Positions 8,429-17,045 of a stretch of DNA of 64,000 nucleotides are shown here, piece after piece. Under the pieces are notes generated by a model. That model did no database searches and was not told the origin of the DNA. It saw nothing but the letters and a program-made list of their open reading frames with translations. The stretch is from contig NZ_JAGKSQ010000007.1 of NCBI RefSeq assembly GCF_017939705.1, positions 124,001 through 188,000 on the forward strand. Direction: 5' to 3'. Origin of the DNA: Halalkalibacter suaedae. GTDB taxonomy: Bacteria; Bacillota; Bacilli; Bacillales; Bacillaceae_D. Every line of letters begins with the position of its first letter. The stretch's first letter is position 1. A program made the position numbers and the translations under genes.

Positions 8429-9403
8429 ATGACTTTAATGATTGGGATTGTTGGGACAGGTGGGTTCAGTAAGCTACACGCAGACCTCTTGGATAATATG
8501 AATGATGTAATGATCAAGGCTATTTGTGGTACAAGTGCAGAAAAGGCTGGTAAATTAGCATTGAATTACAAGAACGCCAAGGGATATGACGATTTTGGCC
8601 AAATGATTGACAACGAAAAGTTAGATGCTGTTTATATTTGTGTACCGCCATTTGCCCACGGTGAGATTGAAAAGAAGGCAGTGGAAGCTGGAATCCCCTT
8701 TTTTGTTGAAAAACCTCTAGGCGTTCAACTTCAAGAACCGTTAGACATTCTCGCAAAGGTAAAAGAACGAGACCTCATTACATCAGTCGGCTATCACTTT
8801 CGCTATCAGCCAACGATTCAATACATAAAAGAGCAATTACAGTCGAAGAAAATAGGGATGATTAGTGGAAAATGGATGGGGAGTATGCCAAAGGTTGGAT
8901 GGTGGCGGAAACAAGCAGGCTCTGGTGGTCAATTTATTGAGCAAACGACACATATTGTTGATTTGCTTCGCTATGTTGCTGGCGAAGTAGATGAGGTGTA
9001 TGCAGCCTTTGCCAATCGGGTTGTTCATGAGCAATATGATGGTGTGTCTGTTCATGATGTTGGAGCTGTAACGCTCAAGTTTAAAAACGGCTGTATTGCT
9101 TCTCTAATCAACACCTGTGTCCTACCTGGAACGAACTTTGAAGCAGGATTTTCCATTTATACAGATCAAGGCGTGTACGATTGGGATTTGAACCGTCTTG
9201 AGGAGCGGATAAATGGTAAGGTGAAAGAGCAACAGCATTTCTTAAACCCTTATCAACTCGAGAGTGAAGCCTTTATTCATGCGGTTAGGACGGGAGACAG
9301 GTCAAAAATCCGCTCAAGCTATGAGGATGCCTTTAAGACCTTTCAGGTGACGTATAAGGCGTTACAATCTGCGGAGGAAGGCAGACCGATAGAGATAGAA
9401 TAG
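8429..9403 (+). CDS. Gfo/Idh/MocA family NAD(P)-dependent oxidoreductase
   Basis: 324 residues from the ATG at 8429, with TTGGAGGGG upstream; the longer frame from 8354 lacks a site. The N-terminal Rossmann motif is GIVGTGGFSKLH, the nicotinamide-site lysine is in VEKPLG, and the C-terminal domain carries FIEQTTHIVDLLRY with the usual catalytic-region histidine. The family oxidises or reduces sugars, inositols and related compounds; the substrate is not evident. A Rho-independent terminator at 9452-9480 ends the unit. Confidence 0.85.
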   Translation: MTLMIGIVGTGGFSKLHADLLDNMNDVMIKAICGTSAEKAGKLALNYKNAKGYDDFGQMIDNEKLDAVYICVPPFAHGEIEKKAVEAGIPFFVEKPLGVQLQEPLDILAKVKERDLITSVGYHFRYQPTIQYIKEQLQSKKIGMISGKWMGSMPKVGWWRKQAGSGGQFIEQTTHIVDLLRYVAGEVDEVYAAFANRVVHEQYDGVSVHDVGAVTLKFKNGCIASLINTCVLPGTNFEAGFSIYTDQGVYDWDLNRLEERINGKVKEQQHFLNPYQLESEAFIHAVRTGDRSKIRSSYEDAFKTFQVTYKALQSAEEGRPIEIE

Positions 9404-9451
9404 GAAGAGTTAGGTAGGTGTCTGACTAGGCTATGAATGAAGTTAATAATG

Positions 9452-9480
9452 AAAGCTTGTCGACATTCGACAAGCTTTTT
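9452..9480 (+). terminator. Rho-independent terminator after the oxidoreductase
   Basis: Stem AAGCTTGTCGA / TCGACAAGCTT with a CAT loop and a following T run. The same GCTTGTCGAC core is used in the terminator after glnA at 38232. Confidence 0.85.
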
Positions 9481-9490
9481 GAGTATGGTC

Positions 9491-9560
9491 ATGATAAGGT
9501 GCTTCGAATCCGCTACCGGGATGGGGGCACACTTTTTGCAGGTGGAAGAGCCTCATACGG
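9491..9560. repeat. R2-like relic, inverted
   Basis: CGCTACCGGGATGGGGGCAC followed by a degenerate GCTTTTTGCAGG is the reverse complement of the right arm of R2 (compare 36285-36440 and 41635-41775). Only about half of the element remains. It lies in a 548-bp convergent gap (9404-9951) together with an R4 element and an R1 copy. Confidence 0.6.
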
Positions 9561-9569
9561 TTTGTAGAA

Positions 9570-9765
9570 TTCTTTATGGACATATGATCCCTTAAATCTC
9601 AATAATTCCGCTTCCTTAACATGTTTACGGACATCTGATCCGTTATTTCATATAAATCGTAAAGAAATGCCAGTCATAATGGTGAATAACGGATCAGATG
9701 TCCGTTACTACACAATTTTTCGTTTTTTTCATTGTTTAGCGGAACCAATGTCCGTAAGCAAGTTT
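9570..9765. repeat. R4 repeat copy a (four GGACAT-GATCC motifs)
   Basis: Two forward motifs (ATGGACATATGATCCCTTAA at about 9576; ACGGACATCTGATCCGTTAT at about 9628) are followed by two inverted ones (ATAACGGATCAGATGTCCG at about 9685; TAGCGGAACCAATGTCCG at about 9738). The inner pair is a near-perfect inverted repeat of about 23 bp. Same layout as the copies at 44290 and 61464. Confidence 0.75.
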
Positions 9766-9794
9766 TATAAATTTGAGAAAAAATAAGGTCTCCA

Positions 9795-9972
9795 CACGCT
9801 GCACGCCTGCTATGAGAAAGCTACTCATAGCAGAACTCAAGTGGTCTCAAACAAAAGACATTGGTGAGACACCGTAGTGCAAAGCACAAGAAGGCTCTCC
9901 GGCTTCCCGCGGAAAGCGAAGTATATTTCAGTAGCGGTTTACCTCCGTCAACTATCGATTTTTTGTCCTGGC
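9795..9972. repeat. R1 repeat copy b (right half) with R6-like inner stem
   Basis: The right arm of R1 is clear: GGCTCTCCGGCTTCCCGCGG then AAAGCGAAGTATATTTCAG. The left arm is missing and replaced by an inverted R6-like inner stem (CTGCTATGAG...CTCATAGCAG, about 9808-9833). The right end overlaps the last few codons and the stop of the PhoD-like gene on the other strand. Confidence 0.7.
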
Positions 9973-11847
9973 CTCTTGGTCGTTAAAATAAATTGGCGGA
10001 TAAGTCTTAAAAGGAGTCTTTTCATCTGCTGTAAGAAGACGAAGAACAGCCCTCTTATGATCCATTGATAATAAGCTAATATGGTTATTTGTATGAAGGA
10101 GATCGCCTTCTGTAGTTAGCAAATAATCTACATGCTCATTTACTAGCTGGTCATCGACGATGGTTTTCTTTTCAAATGAACGTTCATTTGAGGCAATTAA
10201 TTTAAATAATGTTGAGACGATTCCACGAAAGCTTTTATTATGGATAGGACTACTAGTGAATTGATACAGCTGATGCTCGGTCTGTTCACTTGAGATCGTT
10301 GAATGCAATGAATAGGAACAATGGGCATCTCCTGATAGGATAAAGCAGTGACTGGTGTTAAGGTTTTTCACAAATTGAAGGAATTCATAAAAGCCTGCCT
10401 CGTTATAGCTCCATGATTCCAGATCGAACTTTTCGTGAACGGGTAAGCCTAATTGACGCAGTGGATAAATGGACTCATTTAAGAATGAACCAATCGATGG
10501 TACCCCGTATAAAGGAGCAGGTGAAACAATAATGAACGGTTTTCCTTCCTTCCATCCACTTTCCTTCACTTTCTCGGAAACAACCTTCCAAGCAGATTGC
10601 TTTAATAATTTTGCCCCCTTTTTTAGAGTCTTTTGATCGGTTGACCGCTGTGTTCTTGTGTCTAGAAAGAGAGCAGCTGGGTTGGTTGGGGTCGTGAAGT
10701 GCCATTGGTTAAATTCAAGCAGCTGTTTCTGCCAATCTCTATATTTTCGTCCTTTTATTTTAAAGGAGCTAAAATAAAGGCGCATTTTGTGGATGAACTC
10801 CTGATTAAAACAATCAGGGTCATTCCCCCAGCCTTGGAATAGCCAGTAAGCGGCTAATCCATTTGACACAACATGCGTCCCGAGCGGGGATTGTGCTACT
10901 TGCTCCTTCCACTTTTGCGTGAGATTCCAATCATCGGTTGTATCATGATCATCGAAAATCATATACGTAGGAATATTGGCTAAGACCCTTCGTACTTGCG
11001 GCAATGCTTCAATAAAATCTTCAATATCAGTCTCTGAGTCAATAGCATCAATCCACAGATCAGGATTCCAATTTAACAAATACATCGCTGCAAATTCGCG
11101 GAAACGAATTAAGTGATTCGTTGCAGCGGTGGATGTGAATGAGCAAAGGTCGTGTATAAGGTCTTTTCTGCTACCAATTTGATCGAGTGAGGAAGCATAA
11201 GGTTCATCAAGTAATTGCGGTTCAATTTTAGCTAAAGATTCGCGTAACTGATTCCCAAAAATAGTTGAGACTAAGCTCTGTATCGTTGTCATAACAGAAT
11301 CAGCGATATCATCAGCATAAATTTGATCACCAATAAAAAACAAATCACTTGGACGTTCAGTTAGATTCATACTTGTTTCATTAAGTAATGCATCGACATT
11401 GGCGAGTGAATCCTTTCCTTTCCCATGTGGTTTACGACAGGAGCCAAATAAAATGTTTGATTTGTTGCCTTCACTAGGAATAGAGAAAGTAGGATAGGCT
11501 AAACCATCATAGGTAATGGATCGCTGACTGTCTGATGATAATAAATTAAAGCTATCTAAATTAAGAACAGTGTCTTCATCCTCAAAGTACAAATTGTAGC
11601 CAAGCAGTTGATCTGTTGGAAGTGTGCCTGTTTCAGTTGTAAGTTTAACTAAGCTTACAAACAATCTGTCATCAACAGCAATGGTTTCATAGCTTGAATT
11701 AGTATTTAACTCCTTATTTTCATCAGTTCCCATTTCGTAAAGCTGGCCATGTATCGGGATTTCATTACTTAGTGCAATCCAAATATAAATATGTGATTGT
11801 TCAGCCCGGCGAAGAATCGGTCCTGATAAAATTGTAGGAATACTCAT
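9952..11847 (-). CDS. PhoD-like metallophosphatase
   Basis: 631 residues. The metallophosphoesterase core is visible: FGSCRKP, FFIGDQIYADD, MIFDDHDTTDDW, LFLDTRTQR, SPAPLYGVP and LSGDAHCSYS, as in alkaline phosphatase D-like proteins. No signal peptide or Tat motif is visible at the N-terminus, so it is probably cytoplasmic, unlike secreted PhoD. An N-terminal beta-rich domain of about 120 residues precedes the core. Phosphomonoester or diester hydrolysis is likely but the substrate is unknown. Its C-terminal codons overlap the end of repeat R1b. Confidence 0.8.
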   Translation of the reverse strand: MSIPTILSGPILRRAEQSHIYIWIALSNEIPIHGQLYEMGTDENKELNTNSSYETIAVDDRLFVSLVKLTTETGTLPTDQLLGYNLYFEDEDTVLNLDSFNLLSSDSQRSITYDGLAYPTFSIPSEGNKSNILFGSCRKPHGKGKDSLANVDALLNETSMNLTERPSDLFFIGDQIYADDIADSVMTTIQSLVSTIFGNQLRESLAKIEPQLLDEPYASSLDQIGSRKDLIHDLCSFTSTAATNHLIRFREFAAMYLLNWNPDLWIDAIDSETDIEDFIEALPQVRRVLANIPTYMIFDDHDTTDDWNLTQKWKEQVAQSPLGTHVVSNGLAAYWLFQGWGNDPDCFNQEFIHKMRLYFSSFKIKGRKYRDWQKQLLEFNQWHFTTPTNPAALFLDTRTQRSTDQKTLKKGAKLLKQSAWKVVSEKVKESGWKEGKPFIIVSPAPLYGVPSIGSFLNESIYPLRQLGLPVHEKFDLESWSYNEAGFYEFLQFVKNLNTSHCFILSGDAHCSYSLHSTISSEQTEHQLYQFTSSPIHNKSFRGIVSTLFKLIASNERSFEKKTIVDDQLVNEHVDYLLTTEGDLLHTNNHISLLSMDHKRAVLRLLTADEKTPFKTYPPIYFNDQEARTKNR

Positions 11848-11945
11848 AATGCCTCACCACCCGTAATTTTTAGAAGGTACAATAGTCTATTCATTTATTG
11901 GGCACATTGTGTGTAAACGAGTTTCGAAGGGAGGCGGATGTTGAA

Positions 11946-12527
11946 ATGAACCCAATTAACGAGTCCTTTTATCAGAAACCAACACTAGAATTGGCTAAGT
12001 CTTTTCTCGGAATGTTGCTAGTTCATGAAGCTGAGGATGGAATCACTGCAGGCTGGATTGTTGAAACAGAGGCGTATATAGGACCTGAAGACCGGGCTGC
12101 TCATAGCTTTAATAACCGGCGGACAAAGAGAACTGAGGTCATGTTTGGGAAAGCTGGATACGTCTATACGTATGTAATGCATACACATTGTCTCGTCAAT
12201 ATCGTTAGTGGTGAGGTCGGTCATCCTGAGGCTGTGTTGATTCGGGCGATAGAACCATATATCGGCCTAGAGAAAATGTACGAGCGAAGAGGGTTTGATA
12301 AGAAAGAGCAACAGTTGACTAATGGTCCTGGGAAACTAACGAAGGCGATGGCGATTACTCAAGAATTATATGGGCATCCTATTTTCCAAAACCCTCTCTA
12401 CCTCGTTGAAGGAAATGTTCCTAAAACGATCGAATCTGGACCGCGAATTGGGATTGGAAATAGTGGGGAAGCGAGAGAATACCCTTGGCGTTTTTGGATT
12501 AGTGAAAATCAGTTCATTTCTAGATAA
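11946..12527 (+). CDS. DNA-3-methyladenine glycosylase (AAG/MPG family)
   Basis: 193 residues from the ATG at 11946, with AAGGGAGG about 10 bases upstream; a TTG 16 codons earlier is less likely. Family signatures: LAKSFLGMLLVHE, VETEAYIGPEDRAAHSFNNRRT, GKAGYVYTYVMHTHCLVNIV (active-site region) and NGPGKLTKAMAI. It removes alkylated purines in base excision repair. Stand-alone ahead of the aguAB pair. Confidence 0.9.
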   Translation: MNPINESFYQKPTLELAKSFLGMLLVHEAEDGITAGWIVETEAYIGPEDRAAHSFNNRRTKRTEVMFGKAGYVYTYVMHTHCLVNIVSGEVGHPEAVLIRAIEPYIGLEKMYERRGFDKKEQQLTNGPGKLTKAMAITQELYGHPIFQNPLYLVEGNVPKTIESGPRIGIGNSGEAREYPWRFWISENQFISR

Positions 12528-12614
12528 AAAACAGGATTGTTACTAGGATTATTATTGAGAGAATTGCTAAATTAGTATAAGATGATGCTTGCAAGTATTT
12601 AATGAAAGAAAGAG

Positions 12615-13634
12615 ATGAATGGAATGACATTAACATACAAAATGCCGGCAGAATGGACGCCACATAAAAGAACACTAATTTCATGGCCAGTACAAGATTC
12701 AATGGTCTTTCCAGAAGATTATGAGACCGTTACGCACGGATATAAAGAATTAATCAAGGCAATTGCTGAATTTGAACCAGTTGCTGTCTTAGTTAATTCA
12801 AATGAAATTGAGAAGGTTAAGTCTTTTTTCGCAGAAAAGAACATTGAGTTTCTACCAATTGATCATAATGATGCTTGGTTACGTGATAATGGACCAACCT
12901 TTATAACTACTGATACAGGTGAGGTTGCAGGAATCAACTGGAGTTTTAATGCATGGGGCGAAAAGTATTCCCCGTGGGATCTAGATGATGAGGTCGCAGC
13001 GAAGGTTCTTGATCACTATAATGTTAAGCGTATCGATGTACCCCTTTTTATGGAGGGTGGCTCGCTACACGTCGACGGCGAAGGAACGTTACTAACAACG
13101 GAAGAATGTCTGCTAAACCCAAACCGCAATCCGGAATTAACAAGGGAACAAATTGAGGATTATTTAAAAAAATACTTAGGCGTTAGTCAGGTGATCTGGC
13201 TGAAGCGTGGCTTAAGTGGCGATGAGACAGATGGACATGTCGACAATGTCGCTTGTTTTGCTGAACCAGGTAAAGTCATTATTCAAGTGTGTGAAGACCC
13301 TGAGGATGACAATTACGAGATTACCCAGGAAAATCTTGAGATTCTCGAAAAGGCAACAGATGCTCGTGGAAGAAAGCTAGAAATTATTAAAATTGAACAG
13401 CCGCCAGCTGATTATTTTGAAGACAGTCGTTTAACATTAAGTTATTTAAATTTCTACTTTGTCAACGACGGGATCATCCTGCCTGTATTTGGCGGAACTG
13501 CTAGTGAAACTGATCAGCGAGCAGAAGTGGTTCTGAAAAAGGCATTTCCAGATAAGCGGATTCGAACAATAGATGGACGAGCCATTATTAAAGAAGGCGG
13601 AAATGTCCACTGCACGACACAACAAATGATCTAA
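12615..13634 (+). CDS. aguA: agmatine deiminase
   Basis: 339 residues; the ATG at 12615 or 12624 may be used. N-terminal MPAEWTPHKRTLISWP, HNDAWLRDNGPTF, GDETDGHVDN and C-terminal GGNVHCTTQQ (nucleophile Cys about 333) are the agmatine deiminase/porphyromonas-type peptidylarginine deiminase signatures. It converts agmatine to N-carbamoylputrescine and ammonia. It is followed after 14 bp by aguB, forming a two-gene operon for putrescine formation. Confidence 0.93.
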   Translation: MNGMTLTYKMPAEWTPHKRTLISWPVQDSMVFPEDYETVTHGYKELIKAIAEFEPVAVLVNSNEIEKVKSFFAEKNIEFLPIDHNDAWLRDNGPTFITTDTGEVAGINWSFNAWGEKYSPWDLDDEVAAKVLDHYNVKRIDVPLFMEGGSLHVDGEGTLLTTEECLLNPNRNPELTREQIEDYLKKYLGVSQVIWLKRGLSGDETDGHVDNVACFAEPGKVIIQVCEDPEDDNYEITQENLEILEKATDARGRKLEIIKIEQPPADYFEDSRLTLSYLNFYFVNDGIILPVFGGTASETDQRAEVVLKKAFPDKRIRTIDGRAIIKEGGNVHCTTQQMI

Positions 13635-13648
13635 AAAGAGGTGAAAGA

Positions 13649-14524
13649 ATGAGAAAAGTCAAAGTAGCAGCAACGCAAATGAGTTGCTCTAACAATATTG
13701 ATGAAAACATTAAAAATGCAGAAGCAATGGTTCGAGAAGCCGCATCAAAAGGAGCACAGATCATCTTGCTGCAGGAGCTTTTTGAGACATTGTATTTCTG
13801 TCAAAAAGAAAAGCCAGAGTATTACGCAATGGCAACAGAACTAGAAAAGAATAAAGCCATTGCTCATTTTAAAGAAATTGCAAAGGAATTGAATGTAGTC
13901 CTTCCGATTAGTTACTACGAGAAGAAGAACAATGCTCGTTACAATTCTTTAGCCGTTATTGATGCAGATGGAACGATTCTTGGTAGCTATCGTAAAAGTC
14001 ATATCCCAGATGGTCCGGGCTATGAGGAAAAGTATTATTTTAATCCAGGTGACACAGGCTTTAAAGTGTGGGATACGAAATACGGAAAAATTGGTGTCGG
14101 TATTTGTTGGGATCAATGGTACCCAGAAGCAGCCCGCAGCATGGTATTAATGGGAGCAGAAATTCTATTCTATCCAACTGCGATTGGCTCTGAGCCTCAG
14201 GATTCATCAATTGATTCCAAGGATCACTGGCAAATGTGCATGCTAGGACATGCTGCGTGTAATCTTGTGCCAGTGATTGCATCGAACCGAATTGGTATAG
14301 AAGAGGATGATGATTCAGCAATAACCTTCTATGGTTCTTCCTTCATTGCTGGTCCACAAGGTAATAAAATTCAGGAAGCGAACCGCACTGATCAAACGAT
14401 ATTAATTGAAGAGTTCGATTTGGATGAGCTAGATGCAATCCGTGCTGAATGGGGAATTTTCCGCGACCGCAGACCTGAGCTTTATAAAATTATTACATCG
14501 TATGATGGTGAATTACGATTATAG
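13649..14524 (+). CDS. aguB: N-carbamoylputrescine amidase
   Basis: 291 residues, nitrilase superfamily. The Glu-Lys-Cys triad sits in LLQELFE (E43), YRKSHIPDG and GICWDQWYPE. PTAIGSEPQDSSIDSKDHW is typical of the carbamoylputrescine branch. It releases putrescine, CO2 and ammonia from the AguA product. The GAGGTGAAAG site precedes the ATG and a terminator follows at 14542. Confidence 0.93.
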   Translation: MRKVKVAATQMSCSNNIDENIKNAEAMVREAASKGAQIILLQELFETLYFCQKEKPEYYAMATELEKNKAIAHFKEIAKELNVVLPISYYEKKNNARYNSLAVIDADGTILGSYRKSHIPDGPGYEEKYYFNPGDTGFKVWDTKYGKIGVGICWDQWYPEAARSMVLMGAEILFYPTAIGSEPQDSSIDSKDHWQMCMLGHAACNLVPVIASNRIGIEEDDDSAITFYGSSFIAGPQGNKIQEANRTDQTILIEEFDLDELDAIRAEWGIFRDRRPELYKIITSYDGELRL

Positions 14525-14541
14525 ATTAGGATAGGAAACTG

Positions 14542-14572
14542 CTGAGAGGGTTTACTCTCAGTGGTTTTTTTG
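14542..14572 (+). terminator. terminator after aguAB
   Basis: Stem CTGAGAG / CTCTCAG with a six-base loop, followed by GTGGTTTTTTTG. It lies 17 bp after the aguB stop and upstream of the R3 arrays, so the arrays are not expected to be in the main aguAB message. Confidence 0.85.
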
Positions 14573-14615
14573 TTTGGATTTGTGGAGGTGGTGGGCTGAG
14601 CTGAGTAGCGGATTC

Positions 14616-15190
14616 GCTTCGGCTGAGGCTCATAATAGTGTTGTTTTGGCTCATAATACAGCTAATTCGGCTCATAAGTTGCTGGCATTGGCTCATAAAA
14701 TAGCAAATCCCGCTCATAAAGAGCCCCCCTCATGAAAAAAGTAAGTTCTGGCCGCTGCTGAGACCCGCTTCGCCGAGAAAATGTGAGAAGTTGGCTGAGA
14801 TTTGGGTCAATTAGTACTTTTTAAGAGAGCATATTGAATAAAAAGCCATCCACTAAGTGAAAGATCATAATCTAAATTAACAAAATTCAGATTTTTAATT
14901 AATCCAACGGCTAACTGTCAGCTTGTGTATCAGGAAAGATGGTGGTTCGGCTGAGGCTCATAATAGTGTTGTTTTGGCTCATAATACAGCTAATTTGGCT
15001 CATAAGTTGCTGGCATTGGCTCATAAAATAACAAATCCCGCTCATAAAGAGCCCCCCCCTCATGAAAAAAGTAAGTTCTGGCCGCTGCTGAGACCCGCTT
15101 CGCCGAGAAAACGTGAGAAATCGGCTGGAATTTGAGTCACTTAGCTCTTTTTAAGAGGGCATATTGAATAAAAGCCATCCACTAAGTGAA
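14616..15190 (+). repeat. R3 locus 1: two blocks of 21-bp-period GCTCATAA arrays
   Basis: Most of the 746-bp convergent gap between aguB and opuAC. Two near-identical blocks (14616-14863 and 14944-15190, offset 328 bp) each hold five copies of SGCTCATAA at exact 21-bp steps (for example 14627, 14648, 14669, 14690, 14711) with 12 variable bases between. A shared flank follows (CTGGCCGCTGCTGAGACCCG ... TAAAAGCCATCCACTAAGTG). Because 21 is a multiple of three, frames stay open and read as heptads containing AHN/AHK, but no ribosome-binding site is present. Confidence 0.85.
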
Positions 15191-15230
15191 AATCACCCTT
15201 TCTAGCGTTTAAATATGAAGTTACTGCCCA

Positions 15231-15260
15231 AAACAAAAGCCCTCACACAAGGTGAGGGCT
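15231..15260 (-). terminator. terminator of the opuA operon
   Basis: Stem GCCCTCAC / GTGAGGGC (15239-15259). On the minus strand it is followed by TTTTGTTTTG. It lies 11 bp beyond the opuAC stop codon. Confidence 0.85.
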
Positions 15261-15270
15261 CTAAACTTAA

Positions 15271-16200
15271 TTACTCTGCATCTGTTAAATCTTCAATTGA
15301 ATCAATATCCATATACGTTGGAACAACTAGACCAAGTGCTGTACCGTGTAGGTTAGAACCTAGGTCCTCGAATTGACCTTCAAATTCAGCATAGTAGTCA
15401 GCATGTGTTGTTGGTAACCAAGCACCAACTAGTGCATCACCACTACCACTAGCAACACCAGCCCACATTGGACCTGCATCAACTTGTACTAGCTCTACTT
15501 CATAACCAACTGATTCTAGAACGTTTGCGACAACATTTGTACCTGCAATTACATCATCCCAAGCAACATAAAGAAGGGAAAGTTCTTCACCGTCAACTGA
15601 ATTTACACCTTCAGTCCAAGTGCTTACTAGTTCTTCATTTTCTCCAACCCATTGTGCTGCTGCTTCTTCTGGGTCCATTCCATCATTAATTAATGCCATA
15701 ACATCTTCAATATTGTTTGGCTCCCATTGGAACTGATCAAGAAGTGTATAAGCATCAGGATGATCCTCAGCCAATCCTAGACGAGCGATTGTATGAACAT
15801 CCTCAGCTCCACCGTAAACACCTTGTGGATCTTCTAAATATTTCAGATCAAAAGCTGAGAACTTCCAGTGTGGGCTCCAGCCTGTTACGATAATTGGCTC
15901 TTCATTTTCATAAGCACTTGTTAGAGCCGCGGCCATTGCTGCACCTGAACCTTCAACAATTGTCCAGTCCTCTAAACCATAAGCTGGTACAGCGTCATTA
16001 ATAGTGATATTCATTAAACCTGCACCAGGATCAATCCCGATAATCGTGTGATCAACCTGTTCTCCAACTGAAACCGTTTCAGTCTCTGTCTCAGTACCTG
16101 TTTCTGTATTCGTATCTGTTCCTGCTTCTTCTTCCCCACAAGCTGTTAAACCTAATGCTAATGTAGCTGCTGCTGTAAAACCTAAAATTTTCTTAAACAT
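15271..16200 (-). CDS. opuAC: glycine betaine/proline ABC transporter, substrate-binding lipoprotein
   Basis: 309 residues. Signal peptide with lipobox LTAC (Cys21), then an acidic Thr/Glu linker (about residues 22-45) before the binding domain. OpuAC/ProX features include GWSPHWKFSAFDLKYLEDP, AYGLEDW and the duplicated bilobal fold typical of quaternary-amine binders. It delivers glycine betaine or related solutes to the OpuAB-OpuAA importer for osmoprotection. It overlaps the opuAB stop by one base (TAATG). The long acidic linker fits an extracellular protein of a salt- or alkali-tolerant bacterium. Confidence 0.9.
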   Translation of the reverse strand: MFKKILGFTAAATLALGLTACGEEEAGTDTNTETGTETETETVSVGEQVDHTIIGIDPGAGLMNITINDAVPAYGLEDWTIVEGSGAAMAAALTSAYENEEPIIVTGWSPHWKFSAFDLKYLEDPQGVYGGAEDVHTIARLGLAEDHPDAYTLLDQFQWEPNNIEDVMALINDGMDPEEAAAQWVGENEELVSTWTEGVNSVDGEELSLLYVAWDDVIAGTNVVANVLESVGYEVELVQVDAGPMWAGVASGSGDALVGAWLPTTHADYYAEFEGQFEDLGSNLHGTALGLVVPTYMDIDSIEDLTDAE

Positions 16201-17045
16201 TAATGTGTTCCCCCTTGTTTTTTCTTTCCTATATTTTGAGTAATCCGGTCTAAAATGATTGCAATAATAACAATCGCTAGACCAGCTTCAAAACCAACAC
16301 CAGTCTTAATTTGTGTAACGGCACGGTATACTTCTGTTCCTAGACCAGGTGCACCGACCATTGCAGCAATAACAACCATTGATAGTGCTAACATGATACT
16401 TTGGTTGATTCCCGCCATGATTGTCGGCATTGCTAGTGGAAGCTGAACTTTTCTTAACCGTTGCCCAGTTGTTGAACCGAAAGCCTCTGTGGCTTCGATA
16501 AGGTCACCTGGGACTTGCTGAATGCCAAGAATCGTTAGACGAATCGTTGGCGGCATTGCAAAAATAACTGATGCAAATACCCCTGGTACCACTCCAATAC
16601 TAAAGAAGAAGATGGCTGGAATTAAATAGACGAAAGCAGGCAATGTCTGCATGACATCTAAAATAGGTGTGAGTACCTGTTGCACCATTTTTTTCTGTGA
16701 TGCCCATATGCCAAGTGGAATTCCAATGACAATGGTTACTACAACGGCTGTAAGCACGAGTGATAATGTTTGTAACATGCCTTCCCAATAACCAAGATTC
16801 CAAATAAGCAAGAGTCCGATTACAGAGAACAAGGCAATTCTCCATCTACTTGTCTTCCATGCTATGAGTCCAATTACTAGAATTAATAGAATGGGTGGAA
16901 ATAAGACTAATACCCATTCAATTCCATCAACAACACCTTTGAGCCCGACACTAATGACATCAAAAAATCCACCTAGATTATTTGTTAGCCATTTGACAAA
17001 GGCATCAATCCAATCAGCTAAAGGAAGCTTTGGGATATTCTCCAT
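16200..17045 (-). CDS. opuAB: glycine betaine ABC transporter permease
   Basis: 281 residues with an N-terminal amphipathic stretch (LADWIDAFVKWLTNN) and about six or seven membrane segments. The ABC permease EAA loop is EATEAFGSTTGQRLRKVQLPLAMPTI, and IMLALSMVVIAAMVGAPGLG is typical of ProW/OpuAB. It forms the channel with OpuAA and OpuAC. Junctions on both sides are TAATG one-base overlaps, so translation of the three genes is coupled. Confidence 0.93.
   Translation of the reverse strand: MENIPKLPLADWIDAFVKWLTNNLGGFFDVISVGLKGVVDGIEWVLVLFPPILLILVIGLIAWKTSRWRIALFSVIGLLLIWNLGYWEGMLQTLSLVLTAVVVTIVIGIPLGIWASQKKMVQQVLTPILDVMQTLPAFVYLIPAIFFFSIGVVPGVFASVIFAMPPTIRLTILGIQQVPGDLIEATEAFGSTTGQRLRKVQLPLAMPTIMAGINQSIMLALSMVVIAAMVGAPGLGTEVYRAVTQIKTGVGFEAGLAIVIIAIILDRITQNIGKKKQGGTH

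Noticed and set aside
14923-15135. 70-residue plus-strand frame with LAHNxxx heptads
   Set aside because: GTG start without a ribosome-binding site, entirely within the R3 repeat; treated as a by-product of the period, though kept as an alternative in the findings.
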